Part shown: in pieces, positions 53,381-63,220 of the stretch
Position numbering within the stretch: position 1 is the stretch's first letter
Layout: every line of letters starts with the position of its first letter
Assembly (NCBI GenBank): GCA_037962975.1
Contig: CM075673.1
Location: 119,369,001-119,433,000, forward strand
Reading direction: 5' to 3'
From: Clitoria ternatea
Lineage: Eukaryota; Streptophyta; Magnoliopsida; Fabales; Fabaceae
DNA length: 64,000 bases
Notes under the pieces: model-generated
Seen by the model: the letters and a program-made list of their open reading frames with translations, nothing else
Database searches by the model: none
What the model was told of the DNA's origin: nothing
Made by a program: the position numbers and the translations under genes

Positions 53381-56300
53381 TAAAATGTTACAGTGGCAGC
53401 AACGTAAAACAGAGGCAAAAACACCTTTCTCTCTTTTGTATTTCTTCTCTTGAGGTGTTGGACCTTAATTCAAGTCAATTCTTAGTGGGTTATTGAAATT
53501 TACCATGTTTTTGGCTTTAGGGAAGCTAGGTATGCCAATTGGAACTATCAATTTCACGTTTTCTCTTTCCCTTTTCTCTTTATCTTTTTACCCGTGTATT
53601 GCATGTGTCGTGGGAGGTTGTGATTTCACGTTTTATGGCAATAGGAAGCTTGGGCATTGCTTCTAAGCTGTTAGGTACAATGAAAAGCTAATAGGTTTTG
53701 TGTTTCGGCATTCATAGGTGCCGAAACAAGTGTCGAAGGACCACTTGGTAAAACGGTGTTGGAATCAAAGGCGAACCGACGAGTAATTTGATTGTGGGTC
53801 ATAACCGACACTGGGAGAAAATTATCGAAGCCTGGAATCGAGGTAAGGGGAGTGTTCAGGTCATAATTAATTAAAATTGGTCATGTATAATTAAAATCGA
53901 GAAGAATATAATATTTGTGATAAGGGAAAATTTTAGAAATATGTTAAAATAATAAATATGTATATGTATAACGATGAGAATATGTGATTGATTAGTAAAT
54001 GAATTGTATGGATTGTGTATAATTATTTTAAGAATTGTGGGTGTATGGTTATGTATGATAAATTGATTTTGATTGACTGAGTATATGTGTATGTGATTTT
54101 GTGGTGTAGGACAGCTGACGGTATGTTTTACCCCTCACTTTCGGCTCTTGTGGTCCTTTGAGACCCAGTTGAGCTACCCAGTGGTCAAGTAAGACCTAGT
54201 GGTTGAGGTGGAGAGCCAAGTCAAGCTTGGTGAACCAAGTCGAGTTCACGGGGCGTCAAGTCGGACCCCCAATTGAAAGTCGATCCTTTAGTATCCGGAT
54301 ACTAGGCGTCATATTGCATGATGAGAGTTAGTGATGCTTTATTTATCTGACTGTGATGATATATGAGTTAGTAATTGATATGGAAATGGTTTGTGATGAT
54401 AAAATAATTGTATGAACTAGTGGTTGATGATAAATAGTTGAAAATATGATGTTAATAGTAACTTACTATGTTATGATATATGGATGAGCTTGTAGGGAAC
54501 TTGAGAGGTTAAATGGTATTAATGGTAAAGCATTTATATTTTTACTTTAGTATTATGTTTACCGTTTTATATTAATTATGATTTATTTCCAAACACCCAC
54601 CCTTGTTATGGTTTTCTATTTCTTTTAGTAGCCAATGATAGGGAAAATGCAGATGCCCCGGAGGAATGTGCCAAGTGAGGAATCGTTGCCAAGAAAGCTG
54701 CGGAAGTAGAATATTGTGTAATAGTTTAGTAATGAACTATTTTAATATTAGTTGATGTATGTAGCGATGTATGATGACTAAATCCATGGTTTGTGAGATT
54801 TGAGATCTCTTGGATTGATTGTAGTGTGATTATGAGATTTAATATTTGTATGTGTGAGGGATTGATGATGATGATAAAGGAATTGGATTGTGAGTGTATG
54901 ATTTGAATGTATTTACTTGGTATGTGATGTCATGATACCATGTGTAGTTGTATGGCATGGAGCCATTGTGTGATTGCTTGAGATGGGCAGTGACTGTGAT
55001 GTGTGCGTGATTCATATGTTGAGTGTGAATGTAGATGAATGGTTGATATGATGATGAATTAGAACATGTTGTGGAAAATAGTGAAAATAAGCAAAATGTG
55101 AAATTTAGGAACCGAAGAGGTGATTTGAGATCTGATGGGTTTTAGGACCCTGGGAAGGGACCAATAGATTCCCTACCTCATTTAGGACTTGTACATATAG
55201 GCTTTGCCTAGTTTAAAGCTCATTTGATAGGTTTGGTGCATGCCTTTGCATTACTTTTGATTTAAATGCATTTTTCTGCATATCTTGAGCATATGTTGGA
55301 ATTTTGGTGAACGGACGGCGCCAACAGTTTCAGAATAGGGAAAACATGTGGTTCGCGAAGTTTTTTTGGCAATTGGACCTAAAACGGGCCATTTGGATAG
55401 GTCAGAAGTTGGCATAATGGCCTAAAATCCATGATAGCAGCATTGTTGCTACGTCAGCCTAACGCCCAGTTGTTGGACTTTTGGCAAGCGCACTAATTTA
55501 TCATTGCAGTTTTAAAAAATTTGTAGATATCGTTCCCACAAGGATTGGTGGTTTTTAGTAAAAGATAGTAATTTTTATTTATTGATGGTAAAAGTATCAA
55601 AACTTATTAACAAAAGAATATTTCATATACAATTTTGTACATTATTCACAGATTCCAAGATTGATGTATACATTGATCAAGAGTAATGTAAAATTATAAA
55701 ACTATCTAGAAAATAATTGTAAAAATAATACTTTAGAATAACCGTTCCAATACTTGAGATATAAAATAGAATGATAGACTGTGTTGGAATTAGGATCCCC
55801 ACACTATAAATATAACAAAGTAACTACAAACATACATATTTAATCATCAAGTTTATGTCATTGCAACTTAAAATCATTAAACCCAATCCATCGGTAAATA
55901 AATTCTAAATAGTTACCGTAAAGTCTAATCCCTTAGATGTTTTCTAAGTAAAAACTTGCTTTAAGCTCAGGCCTTAACACAACAATAATTACCAACTCTA
56001 TCCCTAGTAATTGGTATATTAAGGATATTTCAACTTTTGCTTCCTTCAAAAGTAATTTTAACACGCATGAAAATCATTCTCCCATTTGAAATCCATACTA
56101 ATAAAAGATTGAAATACTAACATGAAACTTGAATCATAAACATATAATATTCATAATCACATCATCATCTTAATAGATTGGTTCACCAATTCCAACATAA
56201 ACAAATTAGTTACACATGGTGAAAGCGAAAACAACACTTACAAGTGGAGACATGATGAACATTGACTTGAACTTGAAAAGAACTTCACAAAATGAAAAGA

Positions 56301-56420
56301 AACTAAACCTAAGACAATAATCTCAATTATATGGAAGCTATTTTCACAACACAGAGCTCAAGAGTGGGATGGAATGCTCTGAATCGGGGTGTATAGGATG
56401 CTTAAACCCTTGGCAATGAG

Positions 56421-56432
56421 CCCTATTTATAG
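56421..56432 (-). promoter_or_regulatory. TATA box of the nested Athila-type LTR
   Basis: The minus strand reads CTATAAATAGGG, a strong plant TATA box at a normal place within the LTR. Confidence 0.65.
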
Positions 56433-56461
56433 TCGAAAAGTTTAGTCCTAACGTTACCTGT

Positions 56462-56795
56462 GGCTGTGGCGCTACGCGCCAGGTCTGAAATTTGGCTCCC
56501 ATGTTGAGCATAGGGTTTATGCTATGCGTCAGGACTCTGACTCAGATTGCATTAATTTTCACTAATTTTTCCCAAAAATTTGCAATAATGCAAGGAATAA
56601 TATGCAGACATGTGCCCCAATTGTCTCCCACTGTCCTTATGTCCATTTCTGATAGTAGATTAATCTATTTATGTGTGTTTCCTAAAGTGAGAAATAACCT
56701 GTAAGCACGTAGCAGTTGACGCTACGTGTGGGTTTGACGCTACGCGTCAGGCTCCAAATCTTGATGTTGAGCATGGCTTTGATGCTACGCATCAG
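56462..56795. repeat. GACGCTACGCGTC motif cluster in the nested Athila-type LTR
   Basis: About five copies: GGCGCTACGCGCC (56467-56479), a GCTATGCGTCAGG copy near 56520, GACGCTACGTG near 56718, the perfect GACGCTACGCGTC at 56736-56748, and GATGCTACGCATC near 56780. The arms covary in the GGCGC/GCGCC and GATGC/GCATC copies. Confidence 0.85.
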
Positions 56796-57239
56796 CCCTC
56801 TGAATTGCCTTGTTCTTCCATTTTAAACTTTAAATATTCACTACAAAAATAGAAGAACCAAGTAAAAATTAATCACTTCCATTTATTTGCAAAACAAACC
56901 TAATTTTATATTTATTTATACTTTATTTTATTTATTTTATCACACTTTATATAATAAAAGCAACCATAAATTAAGAACTAACAGCAACGCCAGATGCGAA
57001 CACTTGGTCTCATGCGTAGTGAGGGGCTAACGTGTAGCGTCAGACCCTTGTTCCTGTTATACATGTTTCACCAATTGCAATGGAACCATAGGCTTTAGGA
57101 GTGCTATATAGATGTTGTTTTAGTCATGTGACATTTTTGGAGGGTCGATGAATTGTTAATCAATTATTTTAAGAAAAATTTATTGAGATTTTATTTAAAT
57201 GTTTAAAAATTTAAGGTAATTAAGCGGGGGATCTTACAG

Positions 57240-57257
57240 CTAGTATCAGAGCGGTTC
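57240..57257 (+). promoter_or_regulatory. Primer-binding site of the second chromovirus
   Basis: CTAGTATCAGAGCGGTTC follows the 5' LTR. It is the initiator-tRNA-Met-type site with G-to-A at the third base. Confidence 0.8.
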
Positions 57258-57528
57258 TTTTCAGGACCGAATAGGGTGTGTAAAATATGATAAAATAAAG
57301 GAAATTAATTTATTAAAAATTTTAATTGCATGTTAAATGAGTTGTAACTTGTGTGATTCCTATAAGGACGTATGCTTGTATTTTATTTATGTTGTTGATA
57401 GGGTAACTTGGCATCGCTCTCTTGGAACTCTGGCGGTATAGTATTTATGTGTATGAGGTAATTATTCTATTCCCTGGTGGGTCATTAGTTACTAAAGGTG
57501 ATGTGTTTGATTATTGTAGAATTGATCT
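57258..57528 (+). other. Leader between primer site and gag
   Basis: Untranslated leader of the second chromovirus. No further signal recognised. Confidence 0.5.
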
Positions 57529-58405
57529 ATGGCTGAGGGATCCAGCTCTGGTAGACGGGATGATTTCTTCTCCAAGTTTTCTTAAATGATGAGGAGGGCT
57601 GAATCTAGCCCAACTCTTGATAAGTTTCTGAAGCAAGTCCACCCACCTACAAAGGCGGTCATGATTATGACGGTGCGCATGTTTGGATGCGAGATATGAA
57701 GCAAGCCTTTGAATATTTTGAATGCTCGGGGGAATAGAAGGTACAGTTTGCTACCTATCAACTAAAAGATGAGGCAAGGGTATGGTGATCCAGAACTAGA
57801 GTACAGATGAATGCAGCTAGTGAACCTTTGGTTTGGGTAAATTTTCGCAGGAGGTTTCTTGTGAAGTATTTCGCTGATAACTATAAAATTCATAAAGAGA
57901 TGGAGTTCTTGAAATTGGAACAAGAGAGAATGTCTGTGGCTGAATACACTAAGAAATTTGATGAACTGTGTGACTTTAATCATCTTTTCTCTTTGTAGGG
58001 AACTGAAGGAAATAAATGTGCTAAGTATGAAGCGGGGTTACGAGTTGAGCTTCGAAGTGTAATTGTGCCTTTGGAGATTGTGACTATCCAACCCTGGTGA
58101 ATAAGGCCAAATTAACAGAGGAGGTACAGTTGTAGAGGGTGTCTTAATCAAAGGACAAGAAATCGTTAAAAGAAAAGGGATTCAGTTTCAAGAAAATGGG
58201 GCAATTCTTTCGTGGTGGCAAGTCTTCCGCCACTTCATCATCTTCTACTTCAGGGCATGGTTTTGGTGGTCGTTCTGGGGGTCATGCTTGTTATAATTAT
58301 GGCCGGGAGGGTCATCTTGCTAGGCATTGTGGTGCTAACCAGCCTATTTTCTACCAAAGTGAGCAACTGGGGCATCTGAGGCCTGATTGTCTACAAAGGC
58401 AGTAA
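57529..58405 (+). pseudogene. gag: gag of the second chromovirus
   Basis: Starts at ATG 57529 (MAEGSSSGRRDDFFSKFS), then a stop. Later WVNFRRRFLVKYFADNYKIH and RMSVAEYTKKFDELCDF match the chromovirus Gag core. The C-terminus has GGHACYNYGREGHLARHC, a zinc knuckle with its second Cys changed to Tyr. Several stops and shifts. Confidence 0.85.
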
Positions 58406-59113
58406 TCGAGTGTGCTAAGTAACCGGGCTAACACTTCTATGGCCTGTAGAGGTAACACGCAGCGTAGAAGCTGAAATGGCGGTGGCCATGGAGGCCACCA
58501 ACCAAGGAGGATTGATGCTCAACCCAATAGAGTGCGGAACGTCATGGCTGGGCGTGTTTTTGCATTTGATGCTTCTGAGGTGGCGAGGAATGATAATCTT
58601 ATGCAGGGTAAGTGTGTTATCCATGGTTACAATATAAATGTGATTTATGATTCTGGTGCCACATACTCTTTTATCTCGGAGAGTATGTTCGGTGTTTGGG
58701 GTTACCCGTGGTATTGATGGGGAATGCTCTAATGTTTCTACTCCTACTGGTTCTATATTCCGGATGACTGCTATGTGTGAGAAGCTAGCAATGATTATTG
58801 AAAATCACCCTTTGTTGTGAATTTGATATGTATGCCTTTGAAGAATCTTGATGTTATTTTGGGTTTGGATTGGTTATCGGTCAACCATGTCATGGTGGAT
58901 TGTTATCGTAAGGCGGTGATCTTCTCGCAAGAGCATAATTCTAGTCATGTGGTGAGCAATGTTTCTGAGACTTATGCTATTTTGTTTATTACGGAAGGGA
59001 GATATAACCTTATGCTTAGCAATATTCCAGTGGTATGTGAATTTCCTGATATGTTTCCTAAAGATATTCAGAGTTGCCTCCCATCAAGGAGATTAATTTT
59101 GCTATTGATTTGA
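58406..59113 (+). pseudogene. pol: Protease region of the second chromovirus
   Basis: In frame from 58532: the catalytic site VIYDSGATYSFISES is intact here (D-S-G-A), unlike in the 13.2-kb chromovirus. A frame change follows at about 58700. Then LICMPLKNLDVILGLDWLS matches the conserved second block. The end shows VVCEFPDMFPKDI, the linker to RT, with another shift at about 59070. Confidence 0.85.
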
Positions 59114-59865
59114 TTCTCGGGGCCAAACCTGTGTCTCATGCACCCTATAGAATGTCCTCGGTGGAATTGACAGAAGTTAAAAAATAGCTGAATGAGTTAC
59201 TGGATAAAGGATTTATTCGGCCAAATGCCTCACCTTGGGGCGCTTTGGTGTTACTCGTGAAAAAGAAAGATGGTAGCATATGGATGTGTATCGACTATCG
59301 GCAGTTGAACAAATTGACAATTAAAAACAAATAACCTTTACCGCGGATTAACGATTTGTTGGATCAGTTGCAAGGCGCTTTGGTATTTTCCAAGATTGAT
59401 TTAAGGTTCGGGTATCACCAAATTAGGGTAAAACCAAAGGATGTTTTCAGTCGTACTTGGATCAATTCGTGGTGGTATTTATCGATGATATTTTGGTGTA
59501 CTTGAAGTCTCTTGAAGAGCATGTTCAGCACCTTCGTATTTTTCTATAGGTGTTGCGTGAGAAGCGGTTGTATACTAAGTTGTCAAAATGTGATTTCTGA
59601 GAGGAAAGCATACAATTTCTAGGGCATGTAATTTTTCGAGAGGGTGTATCTGTTGATCCATCTAAGATTGAAGTAGTTCTGGCATGGGAAAGGCCCAAAT
59701 TTATGGCTGAGATGAAGAGTTTCTTAGGACTAGCTAGCTATTATGGTTGTTTTATCGAGGGATTCTCGCATATTGCGTTTCCCTTGACCCAGCTGACTAG
59801 GAAGGAGTGTCCATTTATGTGGAGAGAAGCGTGTGAATTGAGCTTTCAGACTTTGAATTAAAGCG
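59114..59865 (+). pseudogene. pol: Reverse transcriptase of the second chromovirus, with deletion
   Basis: Contains NASPWGALVLLVKKKDGSI and DYRQLNKLTIKNK, then LVFSKIDLRFGYHQIRVKPKD. About 40 residues that normally follow are missing (junction near 59440). FIDDILVYLKSLEEH, the catalytic box, comes next at about 59479-59490. The thumb has QFLGHVIFREGVSVDPSKIE-like sequence and KSFLGLASYYGCFIEGFSHI. Several stops. Confidence 0.85.
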
Positions 59866-60150
59866 GTGTTTGACTACTGCACTGGTGCTTGCATTACTGG
59901 ATGTAACTAGAGAATTTGTGGTGTATTGTGATGCATCAAAGTTTGGCTTAGGATGTGTATTGATGCAAGATGATAAAGCAATTTCATATGCTTCAAGACA
60001 ATTAAGACCACACGAGCAAACTACCCGACACATGATCTTGAACTTGCGGCGGTGGTGTTGAGTACTTAAAGGACTATGATTTTGATTTGAGATATTATCC
60101 TGGCAAGGCAAATGTTGTTGTTGATGCCTTGAGCAGGAAAATTTTGCATG
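59866..60150 (+). pseudogene. pol: RNase H of the second chromovirus, with deletion
   Basis: VVYCDASKFGLGCVLMQ has the first catalytic Asp. After ISYASRQLRPHEQT the frame shifts. The middle of the domain, including the second Asp, is deleted at about 60058-60062 (about 45 residues). It resumes with YLKDYDFDLRYYPGKANVVV and DALSRK. Confidence 0.82.
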
Positions 60151-61255
60151 CAACTTCCTTGATGGTGAAAGAACAAGAATTGTTAGAAGATTTCCGTGAT
60201 ATGAACATCGGGGTTGTTATGAAAGCCCTGGATTAGATTGTTGTGCGAATGTTAAAATCTCAAATGAATTTTTGGAATCCTTGGTGGCAGCCCAAGAATA
60301 TGATGAGTAGTTATTGAGGTTACTAGATGCCCTAGCTAGGGGCAAGGAAATGAATTTAGTTAAAGGGTATGATAGTATCTGGCGGTTTAAAAAACGTGTT
60401 GTTGTGTCTGCAGAAGGTGATTTCAGGCAATTGGTGTTGTTAGAAGCGCACAAGAGTTCTTTGAGTATTCATCCTGGTGTTACAAAGATGTATCATGATT
60501 TGAAGAATAAGTTTTTATGGCCAGGTATGAAAAAGGCAATTACTGAATATGTAGCTTCATGTGTGGTGTGCCAGAAGTGTAAGGTTGAGCACCAGAGACC
60601 CCTTGGATTGCTACAACCACCTGAGATTCCAATCTAGAAATGGGAAAGCATTTCGATGGATTTTGTATCTAGGTTTCCTCGAACCCGTTCTGGTTATAAT
60701 GCTATGTGGGTTATTGTTGATCGTTTGACTAAAAGTGCACATTTTCTGGCTACGAATATGAAGTGGTCGTTGGAAAGATTGGCTAGATTGTATATGGTGG
60801 AGATTGTAAGGCTTCACGGTGTGCCTTCAAGCATTATTTCTGATCATGATCCTCGGTTCACTTCTAGGTTTTAGGAAAGTTTGCACCAGGAGTTGGGTTC
60901 TGAGTTAAGGCTAAGTTCATCCTATCATCCACAGACCGATGGCCAATCGGAATGCATTATTCAGACTTTGGAGGATATGCTTTGTGCTTGTGTTCTGGAG
61001 CAAGGTGGTTCTTAGGAACTTTATTTGTCATTGATTGAATTTGAATATAACAATAGTTACCACAGTAGTATTGGCATGGCACCTTATGAGGCTTTGTATG
61101 GCAGAAGGTGTCATACCCCTCTCTGTTGGAATGAAAATAATGATGTTGTCCATTTGGGGCCTGAGTTGATTCAAGAAATGAATGATCAAGTTGTTATGAT
61201 CTGTGAAAGGATGAAAATTGCCCAAGATCGCCAAAAGAGCTATTATGATAATTAG
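60151..61255 (+). pseudogene. pol: Integrase of the second chromovirus
   Basis: From 60314 mostly one frame with single stops. Zinc region: SIHPGVTKMYHDL to CVVCQKCKVEHQRP. Core: first Asp in ISMDFVSRFPRTRSG, second in IISDHDPRFTSRF, and Glu in HPQTDGQSECIIQTLEDML, so all three catalytic residues are present. The GKP-like block PYEALYGRRCHTPLCW follows. In-frame stops lie at 60637, 60874, 61015 and 61253. Confidence 0.88.
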
Positions 61256-61696
61256 CATAGGCCGCTTGAATTTTAGGTTGGATATTGGGTATTCTTGAGG
61301 GTTTCTCCTACCAAGGGTGTAGATCATGTGTTGAAAAGTCAAAAGCTTAACCCGAGGTATATTGGACCTTATAAGATTACCGAGCAAATCGGAAAGGTGG
61401 CATATCGATTGGATCTTCCTCGAACCTTGACCAACATTCACAATATGTTTCATGTATCGCAATTGAGGGCATACATTATATGTGACACAATGATTGTTCC
61501 TAAAGATTCTATTGAGCTAAAGGAGAATTTGACCGTGGAGGCGATTCCCGTTTGTATCGAGGAGTACCAGACCAAGCATTTAAGGAGTAAAGAAGTGTCA
61601 TTGATGAGAGTTAAGTGGCAAGATTTCAATGAAACGTCATGTATGTGGGAGTTAGAATCCAAAATAAGGCGGTTATATCCTGTGTTAGTCCAATAA
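61256..61696 (+). pseudogene. pol: Integrase C-terminus with chromodomain-like tail
   Basis: Same frame. KLNPRYIGPYKITEQIGKVA and LTNIHNMFHVSQLRAYI match the integrase C-terminal signature, and SLMRVKWQDFNETSCMWELE is the chromodomain-like end. The stop is at 61694-61696. Together with the 19816-20129 segment it shows both chromoviruses are of the same lineage. Confidence 0.88.
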
Positions 61697-61712
61697 GGTA
61701 CGTTGATTTCAG

Positions 61713-61740
61713 GGACGAAATCCCTTTTTGGGGGAGTGGA
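61713..61740 (+). promoter_or_regulatory. Polypurine-tract region of the second chromovirus
   Basis: GGGACGAAATCCC then TTTTTGGGGGAGTGGA directly before the 3' LTR start at 61741, the same arrangement as in the 13.2-kb chromovirus. Confidence 0.8.
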
Positions 61741-62641
61741 TGTAACATCCTATATGTTTTTATATTTAAAAGAATAAATAATTATACAAATGAGTTTAAA
61801 TTATAAAAATTTGGGAATATGTGGCATTTGTGTAATTTAAGAATGAATTTAAAGAGGATTTATGATTTTTCCTGATGCGTAGCGTCTAGCTGACGTGTAG
61901 CGTCAGGGTAAAAACTTGGACCTAACGCATAGCGTTAAGGTGACGCGTAGCGTTAGGGTGACGTGTAGCGTCTGGGTGACGCATAGCGTCAGTGTCGCGG
62001 GTAGAATTAAAATGTTACGGTGGCAACATAAAACAAAGGCAAAAACATATTTCTTTCTCTTATCTTTCTTCTTTTGAGGCGTTGGACCTTAATTCAAGTC
62101 AATTCTTGGTGGAATCTTGAAATTAACCACGTTTTTGGCTTTGGGGAAGCAAGGTATGCCCATGGGAATTATCAATTTAGTGTTTTCTCTCTCTCATTTC
62201 TCTTTCTCTCTCTACCCGTGGATTGCATGTGGCATGGGAGATTGTGATTTCATGTTTTATGGCAACTGAAAGTTTGGGTATTGCTTCTAAGTCGTTGGGT
62301 ACAATGAAAAGCTAATGGGTTTTGTGTTTCGACGTTCGTAGGTGCCGGAACGAGTGTCGAAGGTCCGTTTGGTAAAGCGAGTGTTGGAACCAAAGGCGAA
62401 GCAGCGAGTAATTTGATCGTGGGTCGTAACCAACACCGAGAGCAAATTATCAAAGCTTGGAATCGAGGTAAGAGGAGTGTTCGGGTCATAATTAATTAAA
62501 ATTGGTAATGTATAATTAAAATCGAGAAGAATATAATATTTGTGATAAGTGGAAAATTTTAGAAATATGTTGAAATAATAAATATGTATATGCATGACGA
62601 TGAGAATGTGTGATCGATTAGTAAATGAATTGTATGGATTG
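61741..62641 (+). repeat. 3' LTR of the second chromovirus (left part, interrupted)
   Basis: Homologous to 53150-54026. It stops after GGATTG at 62641, where the 5' copy continues TGTATAATT. The following TGTAACATCCC belongs to another LTR. Confidence 0.85.
61874..62000. repeat. GACGCGTAGCGTC-type motif array in the 3' LTR
   Basis: Six copies within about 125 bp (GATGCGTAGCGTC, GACGTGTAGCGTC twice, AACGCATAGCGTT, GACGCGTAGCGTT, GACGCATAGCGTC). The last four are in an 18-20-bp tandem spacing, denser than in the 5' LTR. Confidence 0.85.
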
Positions 62642-62854
62642 TGTAACATCCCAGTTTTGAAATTAAATGCCGAATGAAGAATAAACCATTAAGACTTGAT
62701 TTCAACTAGAAAATAACTGTTAATTACATTTAACTAAGTAGATTTAAGCCATTAAAATATGAAAATGGTGGTGGCCAGGGGATGGGGTGGAGTGCACGTG
62801 GCTGCTGGGCACACACTCTCCCATCCCACTCTTCTCTTACTGTGCGCATGTACA

Positions 62855-62866
62855 TATATATAAAAC
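62855..62866 (+). promoter_or_regulatory. TATA box in the last LTR
   Basis: TATATATAAAAC about 215 bp into the LTR, followed by a CT-rich leader-like stretch. Confidence 0.6.
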
Positions 62867-63199
62867 GTGAACCTTTGGTGAGGAACACACTTACTATTTC
62901 TTCAGACTCCCTCCTCCGTCACTTCATCCTCTACTTTCCTCTCTTCGTCTCCATCTTTCTTCTCTTCTCTCACTCTTCGCTCCTGGAGACCTTGGTCGCA
63001 GTACTGAAGAACGGACTACACTCCATCCCAGAATCAGGCGCAGGATACGACAAAGCCAAGGAAGACCGAACGAACCAGGAGAAAGACATCGGACCCAACG
63101 ACAAGAACGGAAAGGTTTCTGAGGTTCTTCTAAGGTAGGGGGCGCTTGCATGTCGAATGCATGGTCTAAGAACGGTACCAGATGAACATACTGCTGAGT

Positions 63200-63220
63200 G
63201 TGGGTGTGTGTGTGTGTGCA
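63200..63220. repeat. (GT)n microsatellite
   Basis: Short GT run with one interruption in the last LTR. Confidence 0.85.

Larger units (their letters stand above)
55467..56986 (-). mobile_element. Athila-type solo LTR nested in the 5' LTR
   Basis: Read on the minus strand it begins near TGTTAGTTCTTAATTTATGG and ends with the typical Athila end: ATCCTTGTGGGAACGATATC, then ACTGCA and TTAGTGCGCTTGCC. The related solo LTR at 2392-6036 lacks this segment, which supports an insertion. The sequence ACGCC occurs at both junctions (55462-55466 and 56987-56991) and may be the target duplication, but the exact ends are uncertain. It holds several GACGCTACGCGTC motifs. Confidence 0.72.
53150..57238 (+). 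repeat. 5' LTR of the second chromovirus
   Basis: Starts TGTAACATCCC and ends GGATCTTACA. Without the nested solo LTR it is about 2.6 kb. The 54121-54315 block, with repeated CAAGTC-type words, matches the reverse complement of about 3983-4200. Confidence 0.88.
53150..62641 (+). mobile_element. Second chromovirus-like Ty3/gypsy element, decayed, with two nested LTRs
   Basis: 5' LTR 53150-57238 and a 3' LTR starting at 61741 share the TGTAACATCC start and the following sequence. The internal order is primer site, gag, protease, RT, RNase H, integrase with chromodomain-like end, polypurine tract. The 5' LTR contains an Athila-type solo LTR (about 55467-56986). The 3' LTR is cut after 62641 by another LTR, so the true right end lies beyond the window. 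The family is that of the solo LTR at 2392-6036. Confidence 0.88.

Noticed and set aside
62782..63138. 118-codon plus-strand frame in the last LTR
   Set aside because: It overlaps the TATA box and a CT-rich leader and has no domain. It is more likely LTR promoter and leader sequence.
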